Shown piece after piece: positions 26,604 to 38,940 of a stretch of 64,000 bases of DNA. The DNA comes from Nageia nagi (lineage: Eukaryota > Pinophyta), in the NCBI GenBank assembly GCA_050084985.1, contig JBITNC010000001.1, positions 135,470,001 to 135,534,000 on the forward strand. The letters are read 5' to 3'. How positions within the stretch are numbered: position 1 is the first letter of the stretch; each line of letters begins with the position of its first letter. Both the position numbers and the translations under genes were made by a program. Under the pieces are notes generated by a model. The model saw nothing but the letters and a program-made list of their open reading frames with translations, was not told the origin of the DNA and did no database searches.

Positions 26604-28498
26604 AAAAGGATGGATCTGTGTCCATGGTACATTCTATTAGTGAGCACTATTACCACTACTTCTAGCCTCACTAATCCAAAGTATGCTCCTATGACCACTA
26701 CTTTATCCATAAAAGGACACACCACCCAATATATCACTCCCACTAATCCCATGTGAGGCCATAAAGGCCTTAGCCCTCTCATATTTACTCCTAAGTAATA
26801 GAATTTCATTATCCATCTTCTCTATTTTATTCATCAAACTTTGAATGAAAGCCCACTATTCATTGGGTGGATGCATATCCATCCTCTCATGTAGCTTCTT
26901 CATGGATTGATCCATGGAGGCTATATGTGCATTTCTCACTACAAGTGTGGACTATAGGGTGAATAGCTGTAATTGTAATCCTAAAATCATGGTCTCGAAA
27001 GGCTTCAAGCTCTAAATATCCACCTCTAGGGTAGCAACTTAAGTAGAGGTGTCTCCTACAAATACATAGTTGTCATAAGTTAGTTTATTTTAAATAGAAT
27101 GCTAACATAAAATAATAAAAATACTTTTAAATTATTGAGTATATTGTACAGTATTACATGTTGCCACAAGTGGCACTGCCTCAACCAATGTATATAGACT
27201 CAATGCTTGTATATAAGGTTGCTCTTATACTATGATATTATGCATGGGGTTGTCTACATTTTATGGTTCTTCATTTTAGGACCCCTCTGAGCTAAGACCA
27301 TCTCTTCATATTCCTCCTCATCCTCCTACATATCCAATGGGTTCAGTCAAACTGTAACCCACCATGCTATGTATCCATGTGTAGTACCTAGGGCCATAGA
27401 TATATGCTCTATGGAGTACATTGTATATGTCTCCTCTCATGTGGTCCTCCAAGATGGTATAATCTCTCCCTCTTGGGCGAGATCCCTTTTAATCATTTGT
27501 TTGATATAGTAAATGGGAGAAGGTGGAATATCTTATTGTATCCCAAATTGCCTTAACACTCATTATGGAAAATAAGGCTCTACAAGCTTTCTCATGGTTT
27601 AGATAAAGCATGGTTACCATACCCATGCAAGTTGATATGCATCTTCCTCCCACACATTATCAACATAAGATACCCAAACTAGGTCCTCTAGGTATAGCCC
27701 ATCAATCTCATATCTACTAGACTCTAATGTCTATGGGCACCTATACCCATGCATCTTGGATATCCAACAAGTAAAGGTAATGTATGAAGGGTCCTACCTT
27801 ACTCTCTATATCCCAAATGGTCATATCATAACTATCTTCTCGTATGCCCACACTTGAAACAAGCCAAAGTGAGCAATAGTGATGTTAAACTTATGTACAC
27901 AAATAAAATTATACAAATACCTATAAAGTTTTGCTAACACAAAAGGATACCATGCATACCTTGTATGCCTAGCACAAATATTTTGCATAATCCACACCAT
28001 ACCTAATTGAAAGGATGAATTGCTCTTGTCTAGGCATAGGTAGGTGCATATGATGGAGATAATCAACAACCTCAAATGCTTACCTAGAGAAGCAAACTTG
28101 CATGCCTTTAATAAATGGGAGTACCTATGCTCCCAATCATGGTCTCCCTCCCCTATCAACCATTCTTCTAGGGTCTGATGGTCTTCATTGCTCCTAATAT
28201 CTTTAAGCTACAGTAATCATCCTTGAATGGGGATTTCCCATATCTTGTACACATCTAGAAGAATGATGGTTATTTCACCTAGGTAAAGGTGAGATATGTT
28301 GGTGTCTTGATCCCACCTCTTTTCTAAAGTAGTCAAAAGAGGTAATTCATGTTGGATGTGACCGACCACCTCTAATTCATTCAAGCAAGATCTCATGAGG
28401 ATATCATCCTCATGGTTTATTTTGGACCACCTCTTGGCCTTATCTAATGTTGTAGTCAACATGGATCCACCTCTGATCATTATTTTCTGATCGTTCAA
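26600..28498 (-). pseudogene. Plant mobile domain (MAIN-like) protein relic
   Basis: Read from 28498 down, the N-terminal part gives LLTTLEKRWDQDTNISHLY, then GEITIILLDVYKIWEIPIQG at about 28220-28290. This is the signature of the plant mobile domain found in MAIN/MAIL proteins and in several plant transposons. The next block (27821-28159) has RYAWYPFVLAKLYRYLYNF and LFQVWAYEKI, the second half of the domain. Broken frames continue to about 26600 and end in a coiled-coil-like piece (MDQSMKKLHERMDMHPPNE). Stops make it dead. It lies inside hAT A but has no recognised counterpart in hAT B, so it is probably from a separate element that carried this domain. Confidence 0.8.
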
Positions 28499-28559
28499 GA
28501 TAAAAAAAATCCAAACATCATAAGAAAATCTACCTATAATTAATTATGAAATAAAAGGG

Positions 28560-30700
28560 AAAAATGGTACAAATTAAACAAGTAAAATGGTGGAAAATAA
28601 TGAAATGGACATCGCTAGGGGAAAATAAAAATTGAAATAGTATAACTCAATGAAGTCCTATTATTTCTAAATAAGGCAAACTAAAAATACAAAATAGAAG
28701 AGAATAAAAACATGAATGATACCCATTGCATGATCAAATACTAGGCTATGCAGATACTCCACAACATGTCCCTTATGTCATGTCATGGGCCTCTCAATAC
28801 TATGCCAATCTTGATTTGCCATGTCACTAAGCTAGCTCAAGTCCCTAAATGGCTAAGGCAAAGTTAACCACATAAGAAATCATCGATAGCCAAGCTCAAA
28901 AGTACTACCATGATGGACAAAATAGAGCCATAGTCTTCACCAACAATCACCAAGTACATGCAAAGTGCTAGACAACAAAAAGATAAAAGAGCAAATGGTA
29001 AACATGTAAACAAAATTTCTATATTTATTCAATTTTTACCCTAAGCCTAGATCAAACATGTGCATCTTTGAATGTCAATTTTCATGAATCAAACACGATT
29101 TATTATGTAGGAAAAATGAAGGAAAATATATTACTCAATAGTAACCTCTTTTTCAAAAACTAATTTTGCTGCATTCATGCTGCAAGTGGTGTATGAAAAG
29201 TAAAATTGTGGCTCAATCATTGCATGCTGGTGAAAAATGGTAGAAATGGTAAATTTGAATGTTTAAATCATGCATTAATGGTTAAATAATTGATATTGCA
29301 TTTTTACTATTTATTAATATTAAATGCACACTGCTAGAGGCATGATTTTTATAAAATTCAAAATGATTCCAATTTTATATTTAAATTCTAGTTTTGTTAA
29401 ATGCAAATTGATGATTAAATTGGATAATACCTGATATGAACAAGGAGAGTTTAAATCATAAAATATGATTTAATTAAATGCAAATATCAAATTTTAATTT
29501 TTACATTTTTGCATAATTTTGAGATGGTAAATACATGAATAATTATTGTTCAATGCCAATTGAACATGCTATCTTATAAGATGATCTAATCCATCATCTT
29601 CATGTAGTTAACGACATGAAAGAGGTAAAATTATGGGTTCCTTAATGTATGAATCACATTATCATAGTCTTAATTAATCAAATTCATTACTATCATGGTC
29701 ATATGGTTGCTAAATCGATAAGGTGTGTATCAAGTCTAAATTATCCAAGTTATTGTTTACATTCAAAATATTATGCAATACAAAAATATTATTTTTTGAT
29801 TTTATAAGGCAAAATATTATTTCTTATTTTCAATTGAACATCATTAAAGTTTTTAGATCTAATATGACTATTTCTACATTGCTACTGGTGTGTGTTTATT
29901 ATGATTACATTGTAAATGGTGCATGTTATAAATACTCAAATATTTTCTTAAAAATATCATTATTTCACAAATATGCATTGATATAGATCTGATTAACAAA
30001 GTTGTAAAAGACATGATTGTCAAATTCTATGCAAATCATGTTGTCAACAAAGTGAGTTTACTTTGAAAATAAATGAAATCAAGAAATTTAATATGATCAA
30101 ACATGTAATTTTGATATGAAAGGCCACTAAATACTTGAATATCTAGTTTATGTATGAGAATCAAATGATATTATTCAATGATATGATCAAACATGTACTC
30201 TCATTGTCTCAACCTTTACACATATGAGATTAATGTATTTTGAATACTTTTGAGTCATGTCTCCCTAATTAAATGATCAATTATAAATTATACATTATCT
30301 ATACCCTCCTCATTTTGGAAAAAAAATTTAGGATAAACTTGAGAAGGTCCATGACACATTTCTCTCACAATAGTCCGAGTACCCATCCCAGTACTCTAAA
30401 TGATCTCATGTGGTTGAAAAAATTCATAAGGAGTGGGAGTGTTTTAAATTACCAAATAATCTTCATCTAACTCAATATGTTGCAATTCAACCTTTCTTAT
30501 GCTTCAAACATTCTCAATATTTAAAGTTGGAAACACTAAACACAAAATATCAAATGTCTACTTAGGTTGATCCCTAGCATTAATTATGCTAATTATCTTT
30601 CCTCTCCTTTTGAATTATCCTAGTGATGGTATTAATGGTGGTGACATGGAAGTTATTCTTGTAGACACTATTCAATGAAAAATATAAAAAAATTGTAAGC
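28560..30700. other. AT-rich part of hAT A with no recognised gene
   Basis: No convincing reading frame. By comparison with hAT B, the downstream exons of the minus-strand accessory gene might be expected here, but I could not align them. Short open stretches (29723-29986, 30273-30470) show no motif and look random. Confidence 0.3.
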
Positions 30701-30734
30701 CATTTGATTTTAACAAAATGTTCAACAAAATCAT

Positions 30735-30870
30735 TGGTAGCAAGGTGCACTCGATCAGTTGCATGATGCATCTAATTGATAATAGGGTGTACCTAATCAA
30801 GTGTACCCTACTACTGATTGGGTGCATCATGCAATAAATTAGGTGCACTCTACTATTGGTTAGATGCTTC
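30735..30870. repeat. Internal repeat array of hAT A, about 2.0 kb from the right end
   Basis: Degenerate direct and inverted copies of words such as GGTGCACTC, TTGCATGATGCA, GGGTGTACC and GGTGCATCATGCA. In hAT B a different motif forms an array at the matching place (44905-45105, also about 2.0 kb from the right end), on the downstream side of matching accessory-gene exons. Confidence 0.65.
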
Positions 30871-31269
30871 CATGAGGATACATTTACCTTGGGTTTCTTG
30901 AATGCCTTGTTAGGGTATCTAAATGACTACCCAGGTGGGTATCATTGTGGTTGCATGAGAGGATGTCCTAGTAGTTGGTTGAATAAAATATTAGTGTTTT
31001 GAAGTGTGATTTCTTGACTAATTGACTATGTGAATTATTGCATGTGTAGTTTCATATGTGCTTATTTAATTAGAATCATGTTTCAAAGATATCCTACATG
31101 TGCATTTAACATATATAGTGAAATTACGCATTGTAATAAAAAATAATCATAAGATTTATTTGTTGCATTTAATCTCTTTACCTACAATTAAAATTGTAGG
31201 AAATTGAGTTATTTTTGGTGTAATTAAATTATTAATTTTTTATTTTTTCAATATCATAAGGGGCTTTGT

Positions 31270-32269
31270 GTCCTTGTTATGCACATTAAAGTCTACCCCA
31301 CCTTTGGCTTTATGATCTTTCAAAGTCATCTCCCTCTTCTTTGCACTTGTAGATGCTCGAATCTGTATATGATAGAACTTTTATTTAGGCTTAATAATAT
31401 ATGCATCTTAAACATAATAATAAATATAGAAAGGAATAAATACCTAAATTTGTTCTAATGATAAAGATATTTGATTCATGCTTTGTGCCAGACATGTTGG
31501 TGGTGGTGCATTCATTAAATCATAAAAAGCTTCAAAGTAAAACTCTAAAATAAAATTAATTTGTGGTGATAATATTGGTGTTGTTAGCAAACACATCTCT
31601 TAAATATTTCCATATTCTCTCCAAAATATGATTGAAAAAATCAAATTTGGCTCCACTGAGCACATGAATAACATATATGCAAGCCCATTATGGAAGCTAC
31701 CTCAATCACCCCTATAGAACCACATATGTAAAAAAGATATCCATCATGGAATTGAGGTAATTGTTGGAAAAAGTATTGTAAAGCACACCTCTACTTGACC
31801 GCAACTCTAAAAATAGCCAAATAGAAAACATAGATTCATAATTATGAAAAAATTAAAATAAAATGACTCATGATTCATGAATATACAAAAGGTTAGAAGT
31901 TTACCTGGTTCATCGAAGGATACATTGTAATGGGACTTGAGGTACTTCTTCTCATCATCTCTAAAAATAGCCTTCAAATTTATTGCGTAAGTATTACCTT
32001 CTTTATTTGGTATATGAGTCAACCATTTCACATTTGATGTCGACTTGCCATAAACCAACATTTTTGAGGATAACTTGACTATGGAAATACTTTTTTATTG
32101 ATTGTAACTTGATAACAATATGTTTAGAAGCCTTGAATATATCTTAAACTAGGGCATTAAATAAGTCCTTAAAGACTTGACTTATCCATACAATTTATGT
32201 ACGTGTCTAGTTTTGTAAGCTCCAGTTAGGGTAAGTAACATTTTTGAAGGAAACCTTACTAGAATCCAT
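31270..32269 (-). pseudogene. Accessory gene of hAT A (function unknown), 5' exons
   Basis: Read from an ATG at 32269 (MDSSKVSFKNVTYPNW). The first exon ends in KAIFRDDEKKYLKSHYNVSF...DEPG at 31905, with a GTAAAC donor (31899-31904). The next exon starts AGTTGCG after TATTTTTAG (exon edge 31806), giving a 98-bp intron. That exon includes FHNGLAYMLFMCSV at about 31680, and a later piece reads KKREMTLKDHKAKGG at about 31330. The gene in hAT B shows the same order: KALLSPEDKTYLDKLTRFKL, an 89-bp intron, an exon beginning AGTATCG, FHYGLYFTSFVCSM, and KKREVKLRG. I recognise no known domain. It converges on the transposase. Stops and shifts make it dead. Confidence 0.6.
31807..31904 (-). other. Intron of the hAT A accessory gene
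   Basis: 98 bp with a GT donor (CCAG|GTAAAC) and an AG acceptor (TTTTTAG|AGTTGCG) on the minus strand. It sits at the same place as the 89-bp intron in hAT B. Confidence 0.55.
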
Positions 32270-32494
32270 GATTGAACTAAGAAAACAATAGTCAAGAACA
32301 TAGATGGATGGTGGACTAGATTGAAAAATGATTAGAATGAATAGGAAAGGAGGGAACTCAGAAGGAATCAATAGAAGAGAAGAGTTGTGAGAAAATAAGG
32401 TTATGAAAATATATGTAAAAATGACTATTCATGATTATTTATAAACTTCCACACATGTTGCATTAATTTAATTGTACAATGGATGTCCTATGGA

Positions 32495-32725
32495 TCAGTA
32501 GCAAGGTGCAACTGGTTGGTTATAACATGGAACATGATGATGATGGCACTTGCAACCAAACTATTGTACTTGTAATTGGAAGGTTTCAGAGTGCACCCAA
32601 CTATTTACATGATATGATCTTATGATATCAAATGCAATTGTAACCAAATGATTACATTTTCCACCATCTAGTTGCATCATACAATCGATCAGGTATAAAT
32701 GCAATCATCTGGTTGCATTTATTAC
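32495..32725. repeat. Right subterminal repeat array of hAT A
   Basis: Degenerate copies of GGTTGCAT / CAACCAAA words (GCAACTGGTTGGTT, TTGCAACCAAAC, GTAACCAAATGATTAC, ATCTGGTTGCATTT) lie about 175-400 bp from the right end, mirroring 20525-20640. Confidence 0.65.
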
Positions 32726-32884
32726 CATCAATAATGTATGGTGGATAAATTAATGGAAAAAAATTCCTTACATTTTCATAAAATTTATATTCACCATTTT
32801 TTCATGCAATTTCATAGGAAAACTACCAATCATCGAATATCGAGAAAAATAATTTATCAAGCATTTGAAAAAAAATAATTATCT

Positions 32885-32898
32885 TAAAATTTACCTTA
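32885..32898 (-). repeat. Right terminal inverted repeat of hAT A
   Basis: TAAAATTTACCTTA, the inverse of the left end except at two positions. Confidence 0.8.
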
Positions 32899-32906
32899 CC
32901 CTCATC
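32899..32906 (+). repeat. 8-bp target duplication, right side of hAT A
   Basis: CCCTCATC, pairing with CCCTAATC at 20160-20167. Confidence 0.85.
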
Positions 32907-32984
32907 CTACAATATGCATCTTTATCTATGAATTAGCATCCTCATGTGATTCACCATTACATCTATGTTTGGTTGTCTTAGTAT

Positions 32985-33200
32985 TAGTAGGGTCATTTTC
33001 ATCTAAAGAGGCAACTAGGTTATCTATGAGTAAATTTATTCATGGGATTTATTACTTTTTCCTTGATATTATAGTTCCCAACTTGATCAGTTCATTTAGG
33101 TACTGACCTATAGAATCAAAGTTTGTACCTTATGCATCTAGTATTGACTCATGTGATTCTATCTTGTGCATCTTGCATCATGTAGGTAAATAATTTTAGC
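32985..33200 (+). pseudogene. Leader ORF remnant, unit Y (unknown)
   Basis: A short frame (HGIYYFFLDIIVPNLISSF) is shared with 47664-47888 and with about 52025-52240. I do not recognise the protein. It may be no more than conserved non-coding leader sequence. Confidence 0.3.
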
Positions 33201-34609
33201 ATACCTAATGGGACTCATCTCATGCACTTCAAGGTACATCTGGTGACTTGTTGCATATACCTATAAATGTTTTCTATATCTTATGTAATTCTTGTACAAA
33301 TACAAATTATTTTAGCCTCTTCTATGCAAGAATTCCCAAAACCTATTAAGAGGTAAATATGTATGTACCATAGCAACAATACATGAAAAGGAGTACCATA
33401 TTCATCTACACTTCATTTTACTTCACCCTAGCCAACCCCTAGCTAGCATCTAAGATTCATGATAGATCATTAGCATTAAGGGCTTGGGATGTAAGTATTA
33501 TGTATATTTATTATAAAATAGAATAAATATTTATAGATCCTAGTGCTTGAACATATCTTCCCAAAGTTTGAAGGCTTCTCCTTTATTTGGTGTTGCAATA
33601 ATATCATCCCTAGAGAATTCATTTCTAACTCATAATGGAGTTGTATCAATAAATAATTATGTACTAGGGGCATCAAGTGTAATACTTATAATGAAGACCA
33701 TATTGTTTGCCTCCCTACCTAGCCCTACTAAGATTTTCCCAACAAAAAGGGGCCATCATTCCATAAATAGCATGTTAGAAGAACCATCAATTGAATATAG
33801 TGATAATAAGTTTGAAAATTTATTATTTTATCTTTACCATAATATCGAGCCCTACTCACACCTATAATTGAAGGTGATTTTCCAATTGTTCACTAAGCAC
33901 TTTAGCTATACTAAGTAAAGGGGGTAAAAATGTTATTAAAATCATCATCTCTAGGAATTGGTGGCATGATGGCTCTTTATGGCCTTTAGACTCTGCCAAT
34001 AATAATTAAGGTAATCAAAGGCTTCTTGAATTTTCTTAATGCTAATGAGGCCATTTTGAAAATGTGAATATACCTCTTGGGAAATTATTAGGTAAACATA
34101 TTCAATATTAAATTAGATATGGAGGTACCAAGTGAAGAAGATTATAGAATTATTTATTTTAGGATCTCCATACTTGTAATATCATTTAAGGCAAGGCTCT
34201 CTTTCCCAATGGGGGAAAATACACATAGCCCTACATTCATTAAGTTCATGATTCCAATTGCAATTTTCTACATCCTATGGATAAGAAATTTAAAATGACC
34301 CAATCTTGAGCTCTTATGTAGTAGTAAGTTCAAAATCATCCATTCCCATCCATATTTTTACTATGACACCACCAATGAAAGTGAGTTCCCTCAACAACAC
34401 AAAAAAGAGTAAATCTTTTGCCTTGAAAGTATATGATGTTAGTGTTTCAAACTTCAAATTTGGTAATCTTATTTATGGATCTTTTCCACCTTTAATGATA
34501 TCAATTATGATATTTAATCCCATAAGAAAATATAAATTGAAGTAATACCAAATGATGTCATCAAAACAAAGCCTTGCCCCATCTAATGCATTGCAAGGCT
34601 AGGAGAATA

Positions 34610-36520
34610 TATGACATCACCCTAAGAAATAACATTTTCTGAGAAGGAAGGTATGTGAATGTTTTATGGAATGCCTCATTGAAATTTGGCCTCTCAAGCT
34701 TAAGTAATATTAGGATATGTATAAAATTATTCTTGAGAAAGGCTCTAGAAACTCTTAAGCAAGTATAATTATCATATGTAAATCCAAACTATGTACTCTT
34801 TTCTAGTATATTCCATTATGGAATCTCATGAAGAAGGTATGGGAATACATCAATGAGTAGTCAAAAATTATTTTCATCAAATATTATGGTCATGAATGCA
34901 ATTATATACATTTACATAAAATGTATAAGGATAAACCAAGAACACACATTATTTGATGTAATGCTTCATTAAGATGTAGTTTTCCATATTGCAATAATTT
35001 CATAATGTGTATAAAATGGGTAATCCAAGAAGAATATAAAATTTTTTAGATGATGCAATTGATAGATGTAAAGATAAAATTCCAACATTCTTCTAGTGTG
35101 TGCCACCACAAGAACTAAAATAACACAATGGAGATTGAGAATTGTTTAATATAATACTTCACCAAAATTTAATCATATAGATTGCAATGATATCAAAATA
35201 TGTATAGAATGGATTTTTGGAAAGGTTATGGAAACTTTTAAGCAACTCCAATCATCAAATGCAAAGCAAAACTATGCAACCTAGGTCATCTTTATTCCCA
35301 ACATATGCCTTCATTGAATCTCATAAAGAAGGTTTGGAAATACACCAAGGAGGAGTTCAAAATGGTTCATATAATATTGTGGTTAAGAATGCCATTGTAG
35401 ATGTATATGTAAAATATGAAATAATAAACTAGGTCCAATAATTTTTTGATAAGATGTGTGATGCAAACATAGTATAGTATAATTAAATGATTAGAGAATA
35501 TATAATTCATGGCTACAATAAGGATTCCCTTTGACTATTTGACCCAATGAAGCATTCAAAAACTATAAAAACTTTCCCAGGACTTCTTAGTAACTGATGT
35601 CATCGATAACATTGATCAATATTGGTAAACATGTTCTTAGGTCCTCCCATCAAATGACATCAACCAAAACTTAAAACATGCTTGAGAATACATGTATGGA
35701 AAATCCTAAATCCTAAGAATCATTTGGTATAACATATAATGTAAACATATTTTTTAGGACTACAATGAGCACATGATATGCATAAAATAGAAAAAAAAGA
35801 TCATGAATTATTTTTATATACCTTATTAAAATACAATCACATGGACTATAATAATCATAGGATATTTATGAAATGGGTCCCAAGAAAAGGCTTTATAAAC
35901 TTTTAAGCAAGTGAAATTATCAAATGCAAAGCCAAACTATGCAACATGCGTCAGCTTTCTTTCCACCATATGCCACCATAAAAGCTCACTAGAAGGAATG
36001 GAGATTCATTAATGAGTAGTTAAGAATAGTTTTAATCAAATATTATGGTTATAAAGTTTTGGGAAGACATGTATGGTGGGATAATAGAACAAGTAAGCAA
36101 ATAAGTTAACATGATACAAATGTAGACTAAGTTTCAATAAGTACAATATGCAAATGGAGGCTCCCAAGTACATAGAGAATTGAATACATGTGAAGGTTGG
36201 TAATAAAGAGTGACTTCCTCATCAACATAGCCAAATTTGGTAATTATGTTCTAGTTGTTAGAGAATTCTTTGGGATTGTTACTTGAGCTACAAAAAACCT
36301 TCAAGTGTACATTTATCACCATTTTATAATAAAGTTTATCTTATAGGTTATTATACAATATAATTGACATCCAAAATCCTCCAAAGGTATCCAATAGAGA
36401 TCATGAGTAGGAATTTCAAACCTCCCAAGAGTCAAAAACTAAAGAAATAAAGGCTCAACATCATGAGATATCTAAGAGATGGGATTTTTCCAACAACAAA
36501 CTATGATATCTTCATGATGC
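34610..36520 (+). pseudogene. PPR protein pseudogene, unit Y
   Basis: Aligned with units X and Z. The best open stretch (35217-35432) holds the PPR phrases EGLEIHQGGVQNGSYNIVV and AIVDVYVKY, and repeats flank it (KALETLKQV near 34740). An E-motif-like AKFGNYVLVV lies at about 36235. The combination IHQ...VxNAIxDxYxK is typical of plant PLS-class PPR proteins, which bind organellar RNA. No DYW domain was seen, and stops and shifts are frequent. Confidence 0.82.
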
Positions 36521-36719
36521 CAAGTTGTAATTTTAGAACTATTTTTAGATTTATTATAATATAAATACCAAGAAGTAAAATTTTAACTTCCAAAAACACT
36601 ACAGAGTGATAATCGTAATCCTTCTCAACATGCATAGTTCTTGTACTAGAAGTTCATTTATCTGGAAATGCTCACAAGGAATGCATATGCATAGAAGATG
36701 TTGTTGTGTTATTGAACAT

Positions 36720-36959
36720 AGCCTTTAGTCTTAAGATTAAGGTTGTGCATGAAGATAAGAGTCTAAGTTAAACAAATCATGCATCAAGCATGAAGGGGTC
36801 CCTTCTAGTGACCCAATAGTAATCTCACATAGCAGTTTAGGTTTCTTGAAAGTTAATTTCTTATTGTAAATGGCATGATTTCCTATTTCTACAGTAGCCC
36901 CTAGAGGTAGTGTAGAAGTACAAGTAGTTAAGGATTAGTTATTTCTTTTTAGGTTACTA
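36720..36959 (+). repeat. PPR unit spacer, copy Y (first part, cut by hAT B)
   Basis: This matches 19430-19660 and 51200-51430, including GGTAGTGTAGAAGTA and TTCTTTTTAGG. It breaks off at GGTTACTA (36952-36959), the 8-bp duplication of hAT B, and its TATA box lies beyond the element at 47107-47116. Confidence 0.8.
36952..36959 (+). repeat. 8-bp target duplication, left side of hAT B
   Basis: GGTTACTA. The right copy is GGTAATTA (47090-47097), and the empty site in the neighbouring unit (51428-51435) reads GGTAACTA. Each copy therefore differs from the empty site by a single base. Confidence 0.9.
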
Positions 36960-36974
36960 CAGGGTTCATTTTAA
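36960..36974 (+). repeat. Left terminal inverted repeat of hAT B
   Basis: CAGGGTTCATTTTAA, with weaker inverted similarity continuing inward (AAGTTACT at 36993-37000 against the inverse of AGTTACTT at 47053-47060). Confidence 0.88.
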
Positions 36975-38139
36975 CCAAATATTCTTTAATAAAGTTACTG
37001 CAAGAGGTTGGGTCCACTTTATGGCCAAAAAGTGGAAGCCTTTTCCTAATTTTTAGGTTTGGTCACATTGATTTCAAAATTTGAAGCACTTAGACATAGA
37101 ATCTTGAAGAAGCAAATTAGGGGAAAATGTAGTGCTTTGAGTATAGTTTTAAACTGTATAATTTATTTCAATACCCAGATGATAAAAATTTATTTTTGAT
37201 ATGTATGAATGAGAACCATTATTTAAAAAATACTATTTTTGGACCATACCATGCATATGTCCATCACACATATTCTGATCTAAACTAAAGTATTTTTTTA
37301 AATTCTTTTGAATAAAGATAACTAAAATAATGAAGCTTGTCTTGGATATTTTTTCATAATTTTTTCATGCATATTATTTTTTTATGGATTGTGATTGTAT
37401 TTTTGAAATATAATCATGTCTATCATGCATAGTAAGTATTTTTTAAATCCTTATGGATAAAGATACTTAAAATAATAAATCTTGTCTTGAATATTTTTCA
37501 TAATTTTTTCATGAATATTATTTTTTTATGGATTATGATTTAAAAAATGCTCGTGTCTATCATGCATAATTTGACCTAAAGTTATCATTTTTTTAAACTT
37601 CTTTTTTTTAATTTTGTAGAGAATTATCTAAAGGTTATCCTCATATATTTTTTCCTCAAAATTCCTAAAAAATAAAAAATTTATTAAACAAAATTATTTT
37701 TGAAATTTTGTAAGTCATAAAACTTCCTCTTTATATGGATAAAAAGCTATTACACAAATTTTAGAAATTTTAAAAATGAAAATTGGTGAATTTTTGAAGT
37801 TACAACAATAGCCATGTCTCCAAAAAAAAATATTTTGACTCAAGTCACCAAGTCAAATTAAAATTTTAAATAAAAATTTTATTTTTTTATCAATGTTTTG
37901 AAATAATAAATAGCTAATTTCATGTTGAAATTATAAATTATTATTTATATTTCAACTAAATCACCCATTATAAATACCTTAATATAAATAGTAAATTTGA
38001 TACATCCATTGTTATTTTCTTATGGATCTCCTTAGAGCGAGCATATCAACATAAACTATAGGTCCTAAAAAGAGTTATGATAATTAGTGAGATCTTATTC
38101 CTAATCTTGTTATGTTTCATAATATTTGTAATTTGTATC
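36975..38139. other. AT-rich left end of hAT B, no gene
   Basis: No reading frame. It contains the roughly 146-bp tandem duplication at 37287-37575 and long A/T runs. It lies between the terminal repeat and the left subterminal array. Confidence 0.45.
37287..37575 (+). repeat. Two-copy tandem duplication, period about 146 bp
   Basis: AAGTATTTTTT...TTCATGCATATTATT...TCATGTCTATCATGCAT at 37287-37431 is repeated from 37433, including the phrase TTTTCATAATTTTTTCATG. A weaker third start is visible at about 37575. Confidence 0.75.
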
Positions 38140-38615
38140 TTCCTTTGAATGGTAGCATATGCCTTTAGATGGTGGCATCTACCTTTGGATGGTAGCAAAT
38201 GCTTTTGAAAGGTGTCATCTACCTTTAAATGGCTACTCTTGATTCTAAATGATTGCATCAACTTTTGAATGATGGTACCTTCTCTTGAATAGTGGCATCT
38301 TCCTTCAAATGATGGTATATGCTTCATACGATGGAATAATACCTATGGATGATGCAATACTACCTCTAGATGATGTAATACTACCTTCGAATGGTAGCAT
38401 TATACCACCAAATAGTAGCATGCTTCTATATGGTAGCATCATGCTACCTCCTAGTAGCAAAGTTCTACCACTTGAAAGTAAAGCACTCCACCCAGTAGCA
38501 AAGTGCTACCACTTAGTATCAGATTGCTACCATTTGATGATAGGATTTTATTGTTCAATGACATGATGTTACTATTTAGAGACATATTGTTATCATCTAG
38601 TAGCATTCTACCTAC
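38140..38615. repeat. Left subterminal repeat array of hAT B
   Basis: Some fifteen degenerate copies of a GGTAGCAT / TGCTACCA motif spaced roughly every 24-30 bp, in both orientations. The same motif fills 44905-45105 and 46740-46912. Candidate transposase-binding array. Confidence 0.75.
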
Positions 38616-38940
38616 AAATAATGATAGCATCAGTCCAATGGATTTCTAATCTTCATCTTTTTGGTACAATATTAAAAAATTTGATTCAAATGTTAATTGC
38701 AAATACTATGGACTCTAGTAAAAATATTAAAAGGGAGTAAAAAAAGGGTATATTATCTTATTTTTCTAATGGACAATTGCAAAATGATGTAACTCAACAG
38801 GCATCTTCAATTAATACAGGCACTTATCTTATCTATAATTTTTAATGTAAGAGTTGAAATTTTAAATGTATTATCTTCAATATATTGAAAATACAATGTG
38901 AATGTTGAATTATAAGAGATATCCTTTTATATTTGATATG

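Larger units (their letters stand above)
20168..32898 (+). mobile_element. hAT-type DNA transposon 'A' (12.7 kb, with nested insertions)
   Basis: The left end begins CAAGGAAAATTTTA. The right end, reverse-complemented, begins TAAGGTAAATTTTA, so the terminal inverted repeats agree at 12 of 14 positions and follow the YARGG start of hAT elements. The 8 bp outside are CCCTAATC (20160-20167) and CCCTCATC (32899-32906). The uninterrupted array unit at about 47590 reads CCCCAATC. The element carries a plus-strand hAT transposase relic, a minus-strand accessory gene, repeat arrays near both ends and about 2 kb from the right end, a gypsy gag fragment and a plant-mobile-domain relic. It interrupts PPR array units X and Y. 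Confidence 0.88.
32907..36959 (+). repeat. PPR array unit Y (from the hAT A edge to the hAT B edge)
   Basis: The unit continues unit X across hAT A. It comprises a leader (32907-33900, matching 47600-48370 and 51950-52245), an upstream conserved block (33930-34610), a PPR pseudogene (34610-36520) and the first part of the spacer (36720-36959). It stops at 36959 where hAT B is inserted and resumes at 47098. About 250 bp of leader (roughly 33640-33880) is absent from the leader at 48330. Confidence 0.8.

Noticed and set aside
38140-38615. CRISPR-like repeats
   Set aside because: The units are degenerate, lack unique spacers of constant length and lie at the end of a plant DNA transposon.
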